DNA of 5,484 bases from the NCBI GenBank assembly GCA_904502105.1, contig CAJGDF010000132.1, positions 1-5,484 on the forward strand, read 5' to 3'. Source of the stretch: an uncultured Clostridia bacterium. GTDB taxonomy: Bacteria; Bacillota; Clostridia; Oscillospirales; UBA644. Positions 1 to 5,484 of the stretch are shown in pieces. The notes under the pieces were generated by a model, which saw only the letters and a list, made by a program, of their open reading frames with translations, did no database searches and was not told the DNA's origin. Numbering within the stretch: position 1 is the stretch's first letter; every line of letters begins with the position of its first letter. Made by a program: the position numbers and the translations under genes.

Positions 1-1668
1 AGAAGAAACGGTCAGCGGCTGATCGTAAACAAAGCTGTTTTCTGTTGGAACAGAACCGTCAAGAGTGTAAAAAACAGTGCCGTCTGATTCAAAGCTTACA
101 GAAAAAGAATCTATGCCGTTGAATATACCGCCCTCAACAGACGGAACGGGAGCAGAAGAAAAATAACGAAGGCCGTCATTATTTTCGGCGCCCGGAGTAG
201 GAGAAGTTATATAAACGAATCCGCCCTTTGACGGGGATCTGCCATAAGACATACCGTATCCGATATCTGTTAAAACAGCGCCGTCGCAAAGAGAAAAATC
301 GCTGCCTTCTGCCTTGTAAAGATAAAGCTCTTCATACAAAGAATCAAGCTTAAAATCGCAATGAATAAACGATTGGGTTGACATTTCGGTTTTGCCCGAA
401 GCAAAAACCAGAACAAATCCGTCGGGCTGCAATGTAATTGCGGGGAACCTCCAACGGTTCGGAACATTTTTATTTTGAGTAAGATAATATTCGGAAAGAT
501 CTATCGGACGGCCTGAATTGTTTTTTATCTCGATCCAGTCGAAATATTCGCCGTTCTGAACGACATAACTGTCATTTACGACCATGACCTCGTTTATAAT
601 CAGGTCCTTTTCAGCATCATTCTTTTGAGAGTATGCATCAAGATCAATATAATACGGTGACGGGGTACGGACCGTTTCAAAATCCGAATCGATGCTGTTT
701 TTCACAAGAACCTTGCCGTTTGAAATATCGGTATAAGAAACCTCGTCAATCAGAACACCTTTACTGTCGCAAAGGAAGATGCTTTCGCCGTCGGAAGCGA
801 GTCTGAAAGAAAGATGCGGCTCTTTTTCGGAAAGTCGGTCTTTACCCGATGCAAAAACAATAATGCTTTCTCCCGATTCGAGTTTAACAGACGGAAACGT
901 CCATTTAAAATGATCAAGAGGATCGTTTGAAACTGTATAGCCCGAAAGATCGACCGCCTTATCACCGAAATTCGTGATCTCGATATAGTCGGAATAATCT
1001 CCGTCGGAATCCGTTAATGTAAAGAGATTCTGAGCCATTACCTCTGTTATTTTAACAGGGTCGTTTTTACGTATTCTCGATGCCGCAAAGAGAGCCTTGC
1101 CCTCATCTGTATTCGGATAAAACGGAGACGGTCTTTCGTTTGAACGCCACGAGCCGGAGTCTGTCCGTTCGTATACAAGATTGACTTCCGATTCGGAGGT
1201 CAACACTCTGTCGATAAGAGCGCTGTCGGGACTGTGAAGCGTAAATACTTCCCTGCCCTGCTTTGAAAGACGCATCGGGCAATAAAGTCCGTCACGAACC
1301 TCTCCGCAAAAATAAACAAGCAAAAAACCGTTGGCATCGATAACAGTATTTTCGGGGAAATACCACGGTGAAGAATTTGAATCCTCAACGACATACCAAC
1401 CCGAAAGATCTATCGGAGAGGATGTCATGTTTCTGAATTCTATGTAATCATAAAATTCGCCGTTACCGTCGGGATAGAAATTATCGTTGGAAAGGAGCAT
1501 TTCGTTAAAAATGACCGAGCCGAAAACAGGCGAATCACCGTCGGACGCTTCGATCGGAGAAGAAACGAAGCTTTTCGCCGAGAGCCCTATAATGAACAGA
1601 AAAACAAACAGTATGACGGAAATAACAATCGCGCGCAAATACGGATTTGACCTTTTTTTCGCACTCAT
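1..1668 (-). CDS. Membrane-anchored protein with three lamin-tail domains and a chitobiase-like domain (N-terminal part; probable CotH-family surface protein)
   Basis: An open frame of 556 codons runs from ATG at 1668 to the left edge with no stop, so the C-terminus is missing. The start is set by a strong AAGGAGG site (1677-1683), 8 bases upstream. Residues 1-12 are basic (Lys4, Lys5, Arg6) and 13-31 are a hydrophobic segment, either a signal anchor or an uncleaved signal peptide, so most of the protein should lie outside the membrane. Three lamin-tail-like domains follow at about 50-156, 206-316 and 356-475. Each opens with an [IV]xxE[MV] strand and has a D-Y/W-IE-[FI] strand and a 'DLS' turn (87-89, 240-242, 390-392). 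Domains 2 and 3 share 'VFASGK' (271-276, 421-426). Residues 505-556 resemble the chitobiase C-terminal domain ('FYTLDGSVPTENS'). In Clostridia this order often precedes a CotH kinase domain, which would lie beyond the edge; that is inference. The gene is divergent from the activase operon and has no evident functional link to it. Confidence 0.88.
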   Translation of the reverse strand, partial: MSAKKRSNPYLRAIVISVILFVFLFIIGLSAKSFVSSPIEASDGDSPVFGSVIFNEMLLSNDNFYPDGNGEFYDYIEFRNMTSSPIDLSGWYVVEDSNSSPWYFPENTVIDANGFLLVYFCGEVRDGLYCPMRLSKQGREVFTLHSPDSALIDRVLTSESEVNLVYERTDSGSWRSNERPSPFYPNTDEGKALFAASRIRKNDPVKITEVMAQNLFTLTDSDGDYSDYIEITNFGDKAVDLSGYTVSNDPLDHFKWTFPSVKLESGESIIVFASGKDRLSEKEPHLSFRLASDGESIFLCDSKGVLIDEVSYTDISNGKVLVKNSIDSDFETVRTPSPYYIDLDAYSQKNDAEKDLIINEVMVVNDSYVVQNGEYFDWIEIKNNSGRPIDLSEYYLTQNKNVPNRWRFPAITLQPDGFVLVFASGKTEMSTQSFIHCDFKLDSLYEELYLYKAEGSDFSLCDGAVLTDIGYGMSYGRSPSKGGFVYITSPTPGAENNDGLRYFSSAPVPSVEGGIFNGIDSFSVSFESDGTVFYTLDGSVPTENSFVYDQPLTVSS

Positions 1669-1712
1669 ACAGGCTCCTCCTTCACTATATTACGGTAACG
1701 TATTTAAAAATA

Positions 1713-1733
1713 GATATACTATTATACTATATC
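1713..1733. repeat. Imperfect 21-bp palindrome containing an 8-bp tandem repeat
   Basis: The half-sites GATATA (1713-1718) and TATATC (1728-1733) are inverted about a centre at 1723; one inner base pair (1719/1727) and the centre do not match. Inside it, TATACTAT occurs twice in tandem (1715-1722 and 1723-1730). The element covers the -10 of the leftward promoter, so it could be an operator. AT-rich spacer DNA gives such patterns by chance, so function is only a possibility. Confidence 0.3.
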
Positions 1734-1754
1734 ACATTTTTTCATTTTTCTCAA
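1726..1754 (-). promoter_or_regulatory. Sigma-A-type promoter for the lamin-tail-domain gene
   Basis: On the minus strand, TTGAGA (1754-1749) is followed by a 17-base spacer and TATAGT (1731-1726). TGA stands directly before the -10, giving an extended -10 (TGn). Transcription would start near 1719, leaving a leader of about 50 bases before the ATG at 1668. A perfect TATAAT (1726-1721) lies one step further on but has no acceptable -35 at proper spacing. The prediction rests on sequence alone. Confidence 0.6.
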
Positions 1755-1845
1755 CCTTTTACAGCAAAAAAAATTTGACATTTTTCTTAACATCACAAGG
1801 GTTTTTAATCAAGAACAGCACCGTTATTTTTTTCTTCAGAGAATA

Positions 1846-1874
1846 TTGACTTTTTGCTTCTTTTAATGTATACT
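1846..1874 (+). promoter_or_regulatory. Sigma-A-type promoter for the glycyl radical enzyme operon
   Basis: TTGACT (1846-1851), a 17-base spacer and TATACT (1869-1874) form a near-consensus vegetative promoter. The predicted transcript starts near 1881, leaving a leader of about 29 bases to the TTG start at 1910. No riboswitch or long structured leader fits in that length. The upstream bases 1755-1845 are AT-rich and could hold regulator sites, but I recognise no known operator there. Confidence 0.7.
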
Positions 1875-1892
1875 TTAATCAAACAAAAGTGG

Positions 1893-1902
1893 AAAGGGTG
1901 AT
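1893..1902 (+). promoter_or_regulatory. Ribosome binding site that fixes the TTG start of the activase
   Basis: AAAGGGTGAT is the full Shine-Dalgarno consensus with one base missing (AAAGG then GGTGAT). It ends 7 bases before TTG at 1910. An upstream in-frame GTG at 1889 has no such site and would lie only about 8 bases from the predicted transcript start; it would also place this ribosome site inside the coding region. The TTG is therefore preferred. Confidence 0.75.
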
Positions 1903-1909
1903 ACGTATT

Positions 1910-2767
1910 TTGACAGGAAAAATATGCAATATTCAACCGTTTTCTATTCATGACGGCCCCGGAATACGAACTGTTATATTCATGAAAGGCTGTAATCTGC
2001 GTTGTTTCTGGTGTCACAACCCGGAATCTCAGGACAGTAAAAAAACAGTAGCGTTCTATCCGCATAAATGTATCGGATGCGGAGAATGTGTAAATATATG
2101 TCCGAACGGCAAAGAAGGCGTGACCGCAAGATTCACAGAAAACTGTTCACTTTGCGGGAAATGCGCAGAAGAATGTTTTTCTGAAGCCATTGAGATCATA
2201 GGAGAAGAATTTTCGGTCGACAAGCTAATGCACACAATAATTAAAGATAAAAATCTTTTTATAACATCGGGCGGCGGCATTACGTTTTCCGGCGGAGAGC
2301 CGCTTCTTCAACCTGATTTTGTTGCGGAAGTAATGAAACGATGTAAAGCAGAAGGCATTCACACCGCGATCGAATCTGCGGTATGTGTACCTTGGGAAAA
2401 CATTGAAAAAATACTGCCGTATTGCGACTACTTCATTTGCGATCTGAAATCGGCAGACACCGATAAGCATAAAAATGCAACAGGAGCAGGTAACGAAAAA
2501 ATAATTGAAAATCTGAAAAGACTGTCTCAAACAGGAAAGCTGAAAGAAGTTAAAACACCGATAATCCCCCATTTTAACGACACTAAAGAAGAAATCATAA
2601 AAATAAGAGATATTATACGTTCACTTGACGGAGACGTAAAACACACGCTTTTACCGTTTCATAACATATGCGAATCAAAATATGCAAGTCAGGGCAGAGT
2701 GTTCAAAGCGGCAGGCCTTGAAGAACCGTCAAAAGAAAAAATGGAAGAGCTTAATTCTGTATTATAA
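1910..2767 (+). CDS. Radical-SAM glycyl-radical-enzyme activating enzyme with two auxiliary [4Fe-4S] motifs
   Basis: This is a 285-residue cytoplasmic enzyme of the PflA-like family. Such enzymes cleave S-adenosylmethionine reductively and take a hydrogen atom from the C-terminal glycine of a partner enzyme, here almost surely the next gene's product. The opening 'MTGKICNIQPFSIHDGPGIR' is typical of the family and supports the TTG start. The radical-SAM cluster motif is Cys28-X3-Cys32-X2-Cys35. Two ferredoxin-type motifs follow at Cys54/57/60/64 and Cys79/82/85/89. The SAM-binding GGE is at 128-130 within 'GGGITFSGGEPLL', and the family's DLK-H-TG-N pattern is at 178-195. The double-cluster insert is found in activases of dehydratase, lyase and decarboxylase-type enzymes and is absent from the activase of pyruvate formate-lyase. 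All cluster cysteines are intact. The next gene starts 11 bases downstream, with its ribosome site overlapping this stop codon. The exact partner chemistry cannot be told from this protein. Confidence 0.95.
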   Translation: MTGKICNIQPFSIHDGPGIRTVIFMKGCNLRCFWCHNPESQDSKKTVAFYPHKCIGCGECVNICPNGKEGVTARFTENCSLCGKCAEECFSEAIEIIGEEFSVDKLMHTIIKDKNLFITSGGGITFSGGEPLLQPDFVAEVMKRCKAEGIHTAIESAVCVPWENIEKILPYCDYFICDLKSADTDKHKNATGAGNEKIIENLKRLSQTGKLKEVKTPIIPHFNDTKEEIIKIRDIIRSLDGDVKHTLLPFHNICESKYASQGRVFKAAGLEEPSKEKMEELNSVL

Positions 2768-2773
2768 GGTGAT
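2766..2773 (+). promoter_or_regulatory. Ribosome binding site overlapping the activase stop codon
   Basis: AAGGTGAT starts within the TAA stop (2765-2767) and ends 5 bases before the ATG at 2779. Ribosomes ending the activase would cover this site, so translation of the two genes is probably coupled. It also fixes the start of the glycyl radical enzyme. Confidence 0.75.
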
Positions 2774-2778
2774 ATATT

Positions 2779-4944
2779 ATGTTCTCAGAAGAAAGAAAAG
2801 AAAGAATAAAACATAAATTGTTTAACGTTCCGCACGGATTTGACAGCATAACGGCTATATATGATGCATACAGAGAAAACAAAGACATCCGACTCCATGA
2901 GCTTGCGAGAGGGAAATCGGATGCGGCGGTGCTTGATGCATACCCTGTTTTTATAGATGAAGATGATCTTATCGCAGGACACCGCCCTCTTCTCGACACA
3001 TCGGAAGAAACAAAAGCAAAAAACGATGAATCGAGAAAGCAGATGAATATTCTCGGTGTTGTAAACGGAGTATCGTCGGCTGCAACACTTCACAGGGTTA
3101 TTGACTACGAAAAGCTTCTTGAAAAGGGCTTGAGCGGCGTTCTTTACGAGGTTAAACAAAAGCTTGATGCAATTAGTTTTTCCGACCCCGAATGTGCAGA
3201 AAAGAAAGCGTTTTACAAAGGCTGTATCTGCTCTCTTGAAGCGGCGATACGCTTCCAGGAAAGATACCATGCGCAAGCGGTAAAACTGTCTGAACAGGAA
3301 CAGTCTCCCGAACGAAAAAAAGAACTGGAACATATGGTGGCAGCTCTTGAAAATGTACCTAAAAACCCTGCAAGAAACTTCAGAGAAGCCATTCAGTCGG
3401 TCTGGCTAATGCAGTTTATGATAAACTGTATAGGAGAAAACAGTCTTACAGGCCGACCCGACAATTATCTTTACCCGTTTTACAAAAACGATAAAGATAA
3501 AGGCATTATAACAGATGATGAGGCTTTTACTCTCATTGAAGATCTTTATTTTCGGCATAACGACATTTACGGCACATGGCCAGCGGCTTTGATGGTTGGC
3601 GGCCGAAAGAGAAACGGCGAATCAAACTGGAACGAGCTTTCGTATATGTGCATAAAAGCGATCGAAACCACGGGACTTGTTAATCCATCGGTCGCAGTAT
3701 GTTACAACGAGGATATGCCCGATGATCTGCTTACGCTATGTCTTGAAATGATCGAAAAAGGATACACCCGTCCGTCAATTTTCAACGATGATATTGCAAT
3801 AAAAGGGCTTCGTGAGGCAGGCGTAAGTGAAGAAGATTCGTATTACTACATTCACAGCACCTGTGTTGAATTAACACCGATAGCAACATCCAATATCCTT
3901 GTTGCAACACCGTACATAAACCTTAATAAAGGACTTGAATACATTTTTAATAACGGTGAAAAGATATACGGCAACGATTTCCGACGCAATACAACTTCGC
4001 CTCAGGATCTTTCTGAGCTTGATACGTTTGAAAAATTTTATGCGGCAGCAAAAGATATGATCGATAATATTCTCAAGGGTGAGCTTGAGGATATTCAAGA
4101 AATGGTTTGCTACAGAAAAAGATATTCTTCATTGCCTCTTGTTTCATGCTTTATCAACGACTGTCTTGACATGGGTAAGGAAGCGGCAAACGACGGTGCA
4201 AGATACAGCTTTATATACCCGTGTTTTCCCGGATTTATCAATCTCATCGACTCGCTTTCGGCAATAAAAAAAGCAGTGTACGAAGAAAAGCGTGTGACGC
4301 TTGAAGATCTTAGGGAAGCAATAAAAGGAAATTTTGACGGTGAAGACAGATTACGCGCGTTTTTACTCAATAAATGTCCCAAATTCGGCAATGATATCGA
4401 GGAAAGTGACGAGATAGGCAAGGATCTGTTCCTTTACATAAACGAGGAATTAAAGCAATTCGGAACATGTATCCGAAACGGAACATTCCACCCAAGCTAT
4501 TTTGCGTGGATAATGCACGGTATTCTCGGTGAACAAGGTGCGGCAACACCCGACGGAAGAAAGCAGGCGGAAGCGCTTTCGGAATGCCTCGGCTCAGTTC
4601 AGGGTATGGACAGAAGCGGACCAATAGCTTTGATGCACTCAACATCAAAAATACCCCAGCATTACGGTATAGGCGGCATAGCAACAAATTTCCGTTTCAG
4701 CAAAAAATTTATGCATGAAGGCTTTGAACAGATAAAAGCATTCATCAAAGAATTTATGAGAAACGGAAACTTTGAAGCGCAGTTTAACGTTGTTGATCAG
4801 AAAACACTTTACGATGCGATCGAGCATCCCGAGAAATATCGGACACTTATGGTGAGAGTTGCCGGATTCAGCGATTATTTCGTTAATCTCTCCCCCATAA
4901 TTCAAAGAGAAGTTATCAGCCGTCTTGAGCATGACGGGCTGTAA
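2779..4944 (+). CDS. Glycyl radical enzyme of unassigned substrate (eliminase/decarboxylase-type, PFL-like fold)
   Basis: A 721-residue cytoplasmic enzyme with a PFL-like domain (about 1-590) and a C-terminal glycyl radical domain (about 600-721). Family landmarks are 'NPARNFREAIQSVWLMQF' (196-213), 'GRPDNYLYPFY' (225-235), 'RPSIFNDD' (331-338), the active-site loop 'HSTCVELTP' (359-367), 'NLNKGLEYIFNNG' just after it, 'TPDGR' (590-594) and 'RVAGFSDYF' (693-701). Gly696 is the radical-bearing residue and Cys362 the thiyl residue. Glu364, two residues after the Cys, matches the base of glycerol, propanediol and choline-type enzymes. Pyruvate formate-lyase has two adjacent cysteines, so this is not that enzyme. 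Oddities: Thr361 and Leu365 replace the Gly and Pro of the usual GCVEP, Phe697 replaces the usual Tyr, the length is below the usual 780-850, and only 37 residues separate His68 from His105, where I would expect roughly twice that. The N-terminus has no microcompartment-targeting extension. A dehydratase, C-N, C-S or C-O lyase, or decarboxylase are all possible. Family placement is sure; the substrate is not. Confidence 0.93.
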   Translation: MFSEERKERIKHKLFNVPHGFDSITAIYDAYRENKDIRLHELARGKSDAAVLDAYPVFIDEDDLIAGHRPLLDTSEETKAKNDESRKQMNILGVVNGVSSAATLHRVIDYEKLLEKGLSGVLYEVKQKLDAISFSDPECAEKKAFYKGCICSLEAAIRFQERYHAQAVKLSEQEQSPERKKELEHMVAALENVPKNPARNFREAIQSVWLMQFMINCIGENSLTGRPDNYLYPFYKNDKDKGIITDDEAFTLIEDLYFRHNDIYGTWPAALMVGGRKRNGESNWNELSYMCIKAIETTGLVNPSVAVCYNEDMPDDLLTLCLEMIEKGYTRPSIFNDDIAIKGLREAGVSEEDSYYYIHSTCVELTPIATSNILVATPYINLNKGLEYIFNNGEKIYGNDFRRNTTSPQDLSELDTFEKFYAAAKDMIDNILKGELEDIQEMVCYRKRYSSLPLVSCFINDCLDMGKEAANDGARYSFIYPCFPGFINLIDSLSAIKKAVYEEKRVTLEDLREAIKGNFDGEDRLRAFLLNKCPKFGNDIEESDEIGKDLFLYINEELKQFGTCIRNGTFHPSYFAWIMHGILGEQGAATPDGRKQAEALSECLGSVQGMDRSGPIALMHSTSKIPQHYGIGGIATNFRFSKKFMHEGFEQIKAFIKEFMRNGNFEAQFNVVDQKTLYDAIEHPEKYRTLMVRVAGFSDYFVNLSPIIQREVISRLEHDGL

Positions 4945-4966
4945 AATAAAAAAAAGAGGAAAGCAC

Positions 4967-5484
4967 ATGAAACTTATAGATAAAATCAATCAAAAAGCTC
5001 CCGAATACGGTTCTATTCCGTTCTGGAGCTGGAACGACAGACTTGAAGAGGGCGAGCTTCGCCGTCAGATAAGAAGAATGAAAGATCTTGGGATGAACGG
5101 ATTTTTCATGCATGCAAGAGGCGGTCTTGAAACAGAATATCTTTCGGAAGAATGGTTTGAATGCATAAAAGCGTGCGTTGACGAGGCAAAAAAGCTCGGC
5201 ATGGAAGCGTGGTCCTACGATGAAAACGGCTGGCCCTCGGGCTTTGCGGGCGGTAAACTGCTGAACGATAAAAAGAATTTTGCGCTCGGTCTTTTAACAG
5301 AAGAAGTGGCCGAATTTCCGACAGACGAGGACACGGTTGCGGCATACGTTAAAAACGAAGACGGCAGCTATACATGGGTAAAAGAAGCGGTAGCCGGATG
5401 TGAGAATTATTTCCGAATTTACAGACAGTACGACAGCTCTTACGTTGACGTTCTCGATGCGGACATCACAAGAGAATTTATAAA
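4967..5484 (+). CDS. GH106-like glycoside hydrolase (N-terminal part)
   Basis: The frame stays open for 172 codons to the right edge, so only the N-terminal part is seen. The start is ATG at 4967, with AGAGGA (4955-4960) 6 bases upstream. There is no signal peptide; the protein begins directly with the catalytic-type domain and should act in the cytoplasm on imported oligosaccharides or glycosides. The motifs 'IPFWSWND' (17-24), 'MKDLGMNGFFMHARGGL' (38-54), 'YLSEEW' (58-63) and 'WSYDENGWPSGFAGG' (82-96) are characteristic of a large group of bacterial proteins related to GH106 alpha-L-rhamnosidases, with a predicted (beta/alpha)8 barrel. Many in that group are uncharacterised, so rhamnose specificity is only one possibility. 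It lies 22 bases after the glycyl radical enzyme with no terminator between, so it is probably co-transcribed. The catalytic acids cannot be assigned from this fragment. Confidence 0.85.
   Translation, partial: MKLIDKINQKAPEYGSIPFWSWNDRLEEGELRRQIRRMKDLGMNGFFMHARGGLETEYLSEEWFECIKACVDEAKKLGMEAWSYDENGWPSGFAGGKLLNDKKNFALGLLTEEVAEFPTDEDTVAAYVKNEDGSYTWVKEAVAGCENYFRIYRQYDSSYVDVLDADITREFI

Noticed and set aside
1690..1704. Short inverted repeat TACG-GTAA-CGTA in the leader of the leftward gene
   Set aside because: The stem is only four base pairs, with no U-run or extension. It is too weak to be a terminator or a regulatory structure.
1775..1780. Perfect TTGACA -35 box on the plus strand
   Set aside because: No -10-like hexamer occurs 16-19 bases downstream (the bases there are AGGGTT or GGGTTT). 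The TTGACT/TATACT pair at 1846-1874 is a better promoter.
1487..1849. A 120-codon open frame on the plus strand
   Set aside because: It is antisense to the lamin-tail gene and runs through the promoter region. Its C-terminal half is the translated AT-rich spacer, with no ribosome site or recognisable domain.
2785..3333. A 182-codon open frame on the minus strand
   Set aside because: It lies wholly inside the glycyl radical enzyme gene, has low-complexity Phe/Arg-rich composition and no ribosome site, and matches no family I know. It is a frame shadow.
2779..4944. Annotation as pyruvate formate-lyase (formate acetyltransferase)
   Set aside because: Pyruvate formate-lyase has two adjacent catalytic cysteines. 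Here there is a single Cys362 in a CVE motif, and the activase has two auxiliary clusters that the true activase lacks.
1910..4944. Microcompartment-associated propanediol or choline utilisation operon
   Set aside because: There is no shell protein, encapsulation peptide, aldehyde dehydrogenase or phosphotransacylase in the window, and the GCVEP motif of those enzymes is not kept. Genes beyond the right edge cannot be excluded.
4945..4966. Possible terminator between the glycyl radical enzyme and the hydrolase
   Set aside because: The 22 bases are an A-rich stretch with a ribosome site and no inverted repeat, so read-through is expected.
1..5484. tRNA or rRNA genes, CRISPR arrays, insertion sequences, attachment sites
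   Set aside because: I saw no tRNA-like cloverleaf arms, regularly spaced repeats, transposase motifs or terminal inverted repeats on either strand.

Overview
The window looks like a piece of chromosome from an anaerobic, low-to-moderate G+C Gram-positive bacterium. The most likely source is an uncultured gut or rumen member of the Clostridia. The grounds are strong AGGAGG/GGTGAT-type Shine-Dalgarno sites, sigma-A-like promoters, a TTG start codon, an oxygen-sensitive glycyl radical enzyme with its radical-SAM activase, and a membrane-anchored lamin-tail-domain protein of a kind common in Clostridia. No taxonomic marker is present, so this is inference.

Layout: bases 1-1668 (minus strand) hold the first 556 codons of a large protein that continues beyond the left edge. 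It has an N-terminal membrane anchor, three tandem lamin-tail-like domains, then a chitobiase C-terminal-like domain. Bases 1669-1909 are an AT-rich divergent regulatory region with one convincing core promoter in each direction. Reading right from it is an apparent operon: a glycyl-radical-enzyme activase (1910-2767), its glycyl radical enzyme (2779-4944) and the start of a cytoplasmic GH106-like glycoside hydrolase (4967 to the right edge). Gaps are 11 and 22 bases and no terminator is visible between the genes.

The activase carries the radical-SAM CX3CX2C motif and two extra ferredoxin-type [4Fe-4S] motifs, as in activases of dehydratase, lyase and decarboxylase-type glycyl radical enzymes and unlike the pyruvate formate-lyase activase. 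The enzyme has a single active-site Cys in a CVE motif (Cys362, Glu364) and a C-terminal glycyl loop (Gly696). It is therefore probably an eliminase or decarboxylase rather than a pyruvate formate-lyase. It departs from the well-known members in several ways: Thr instead of Gly before the Cys, Leu instead of Pro after CVE, Phe after the radical Gly, only 721 residues, a shortened N-terminal region, and no N-terminal extension that could target a microcompartment.

My best reading is a small carbohydrate-linked operon. A glycoside hydrolase releases a sugar or glycoside part inside the cell, and an uncharacterised glycyl radical enzyme acts on that sugar, a polyol or the aglycone, or on a product of one of them. 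The substrate cannot be read from the sequence. This pair and its neighbour are the most interesting content of the window.
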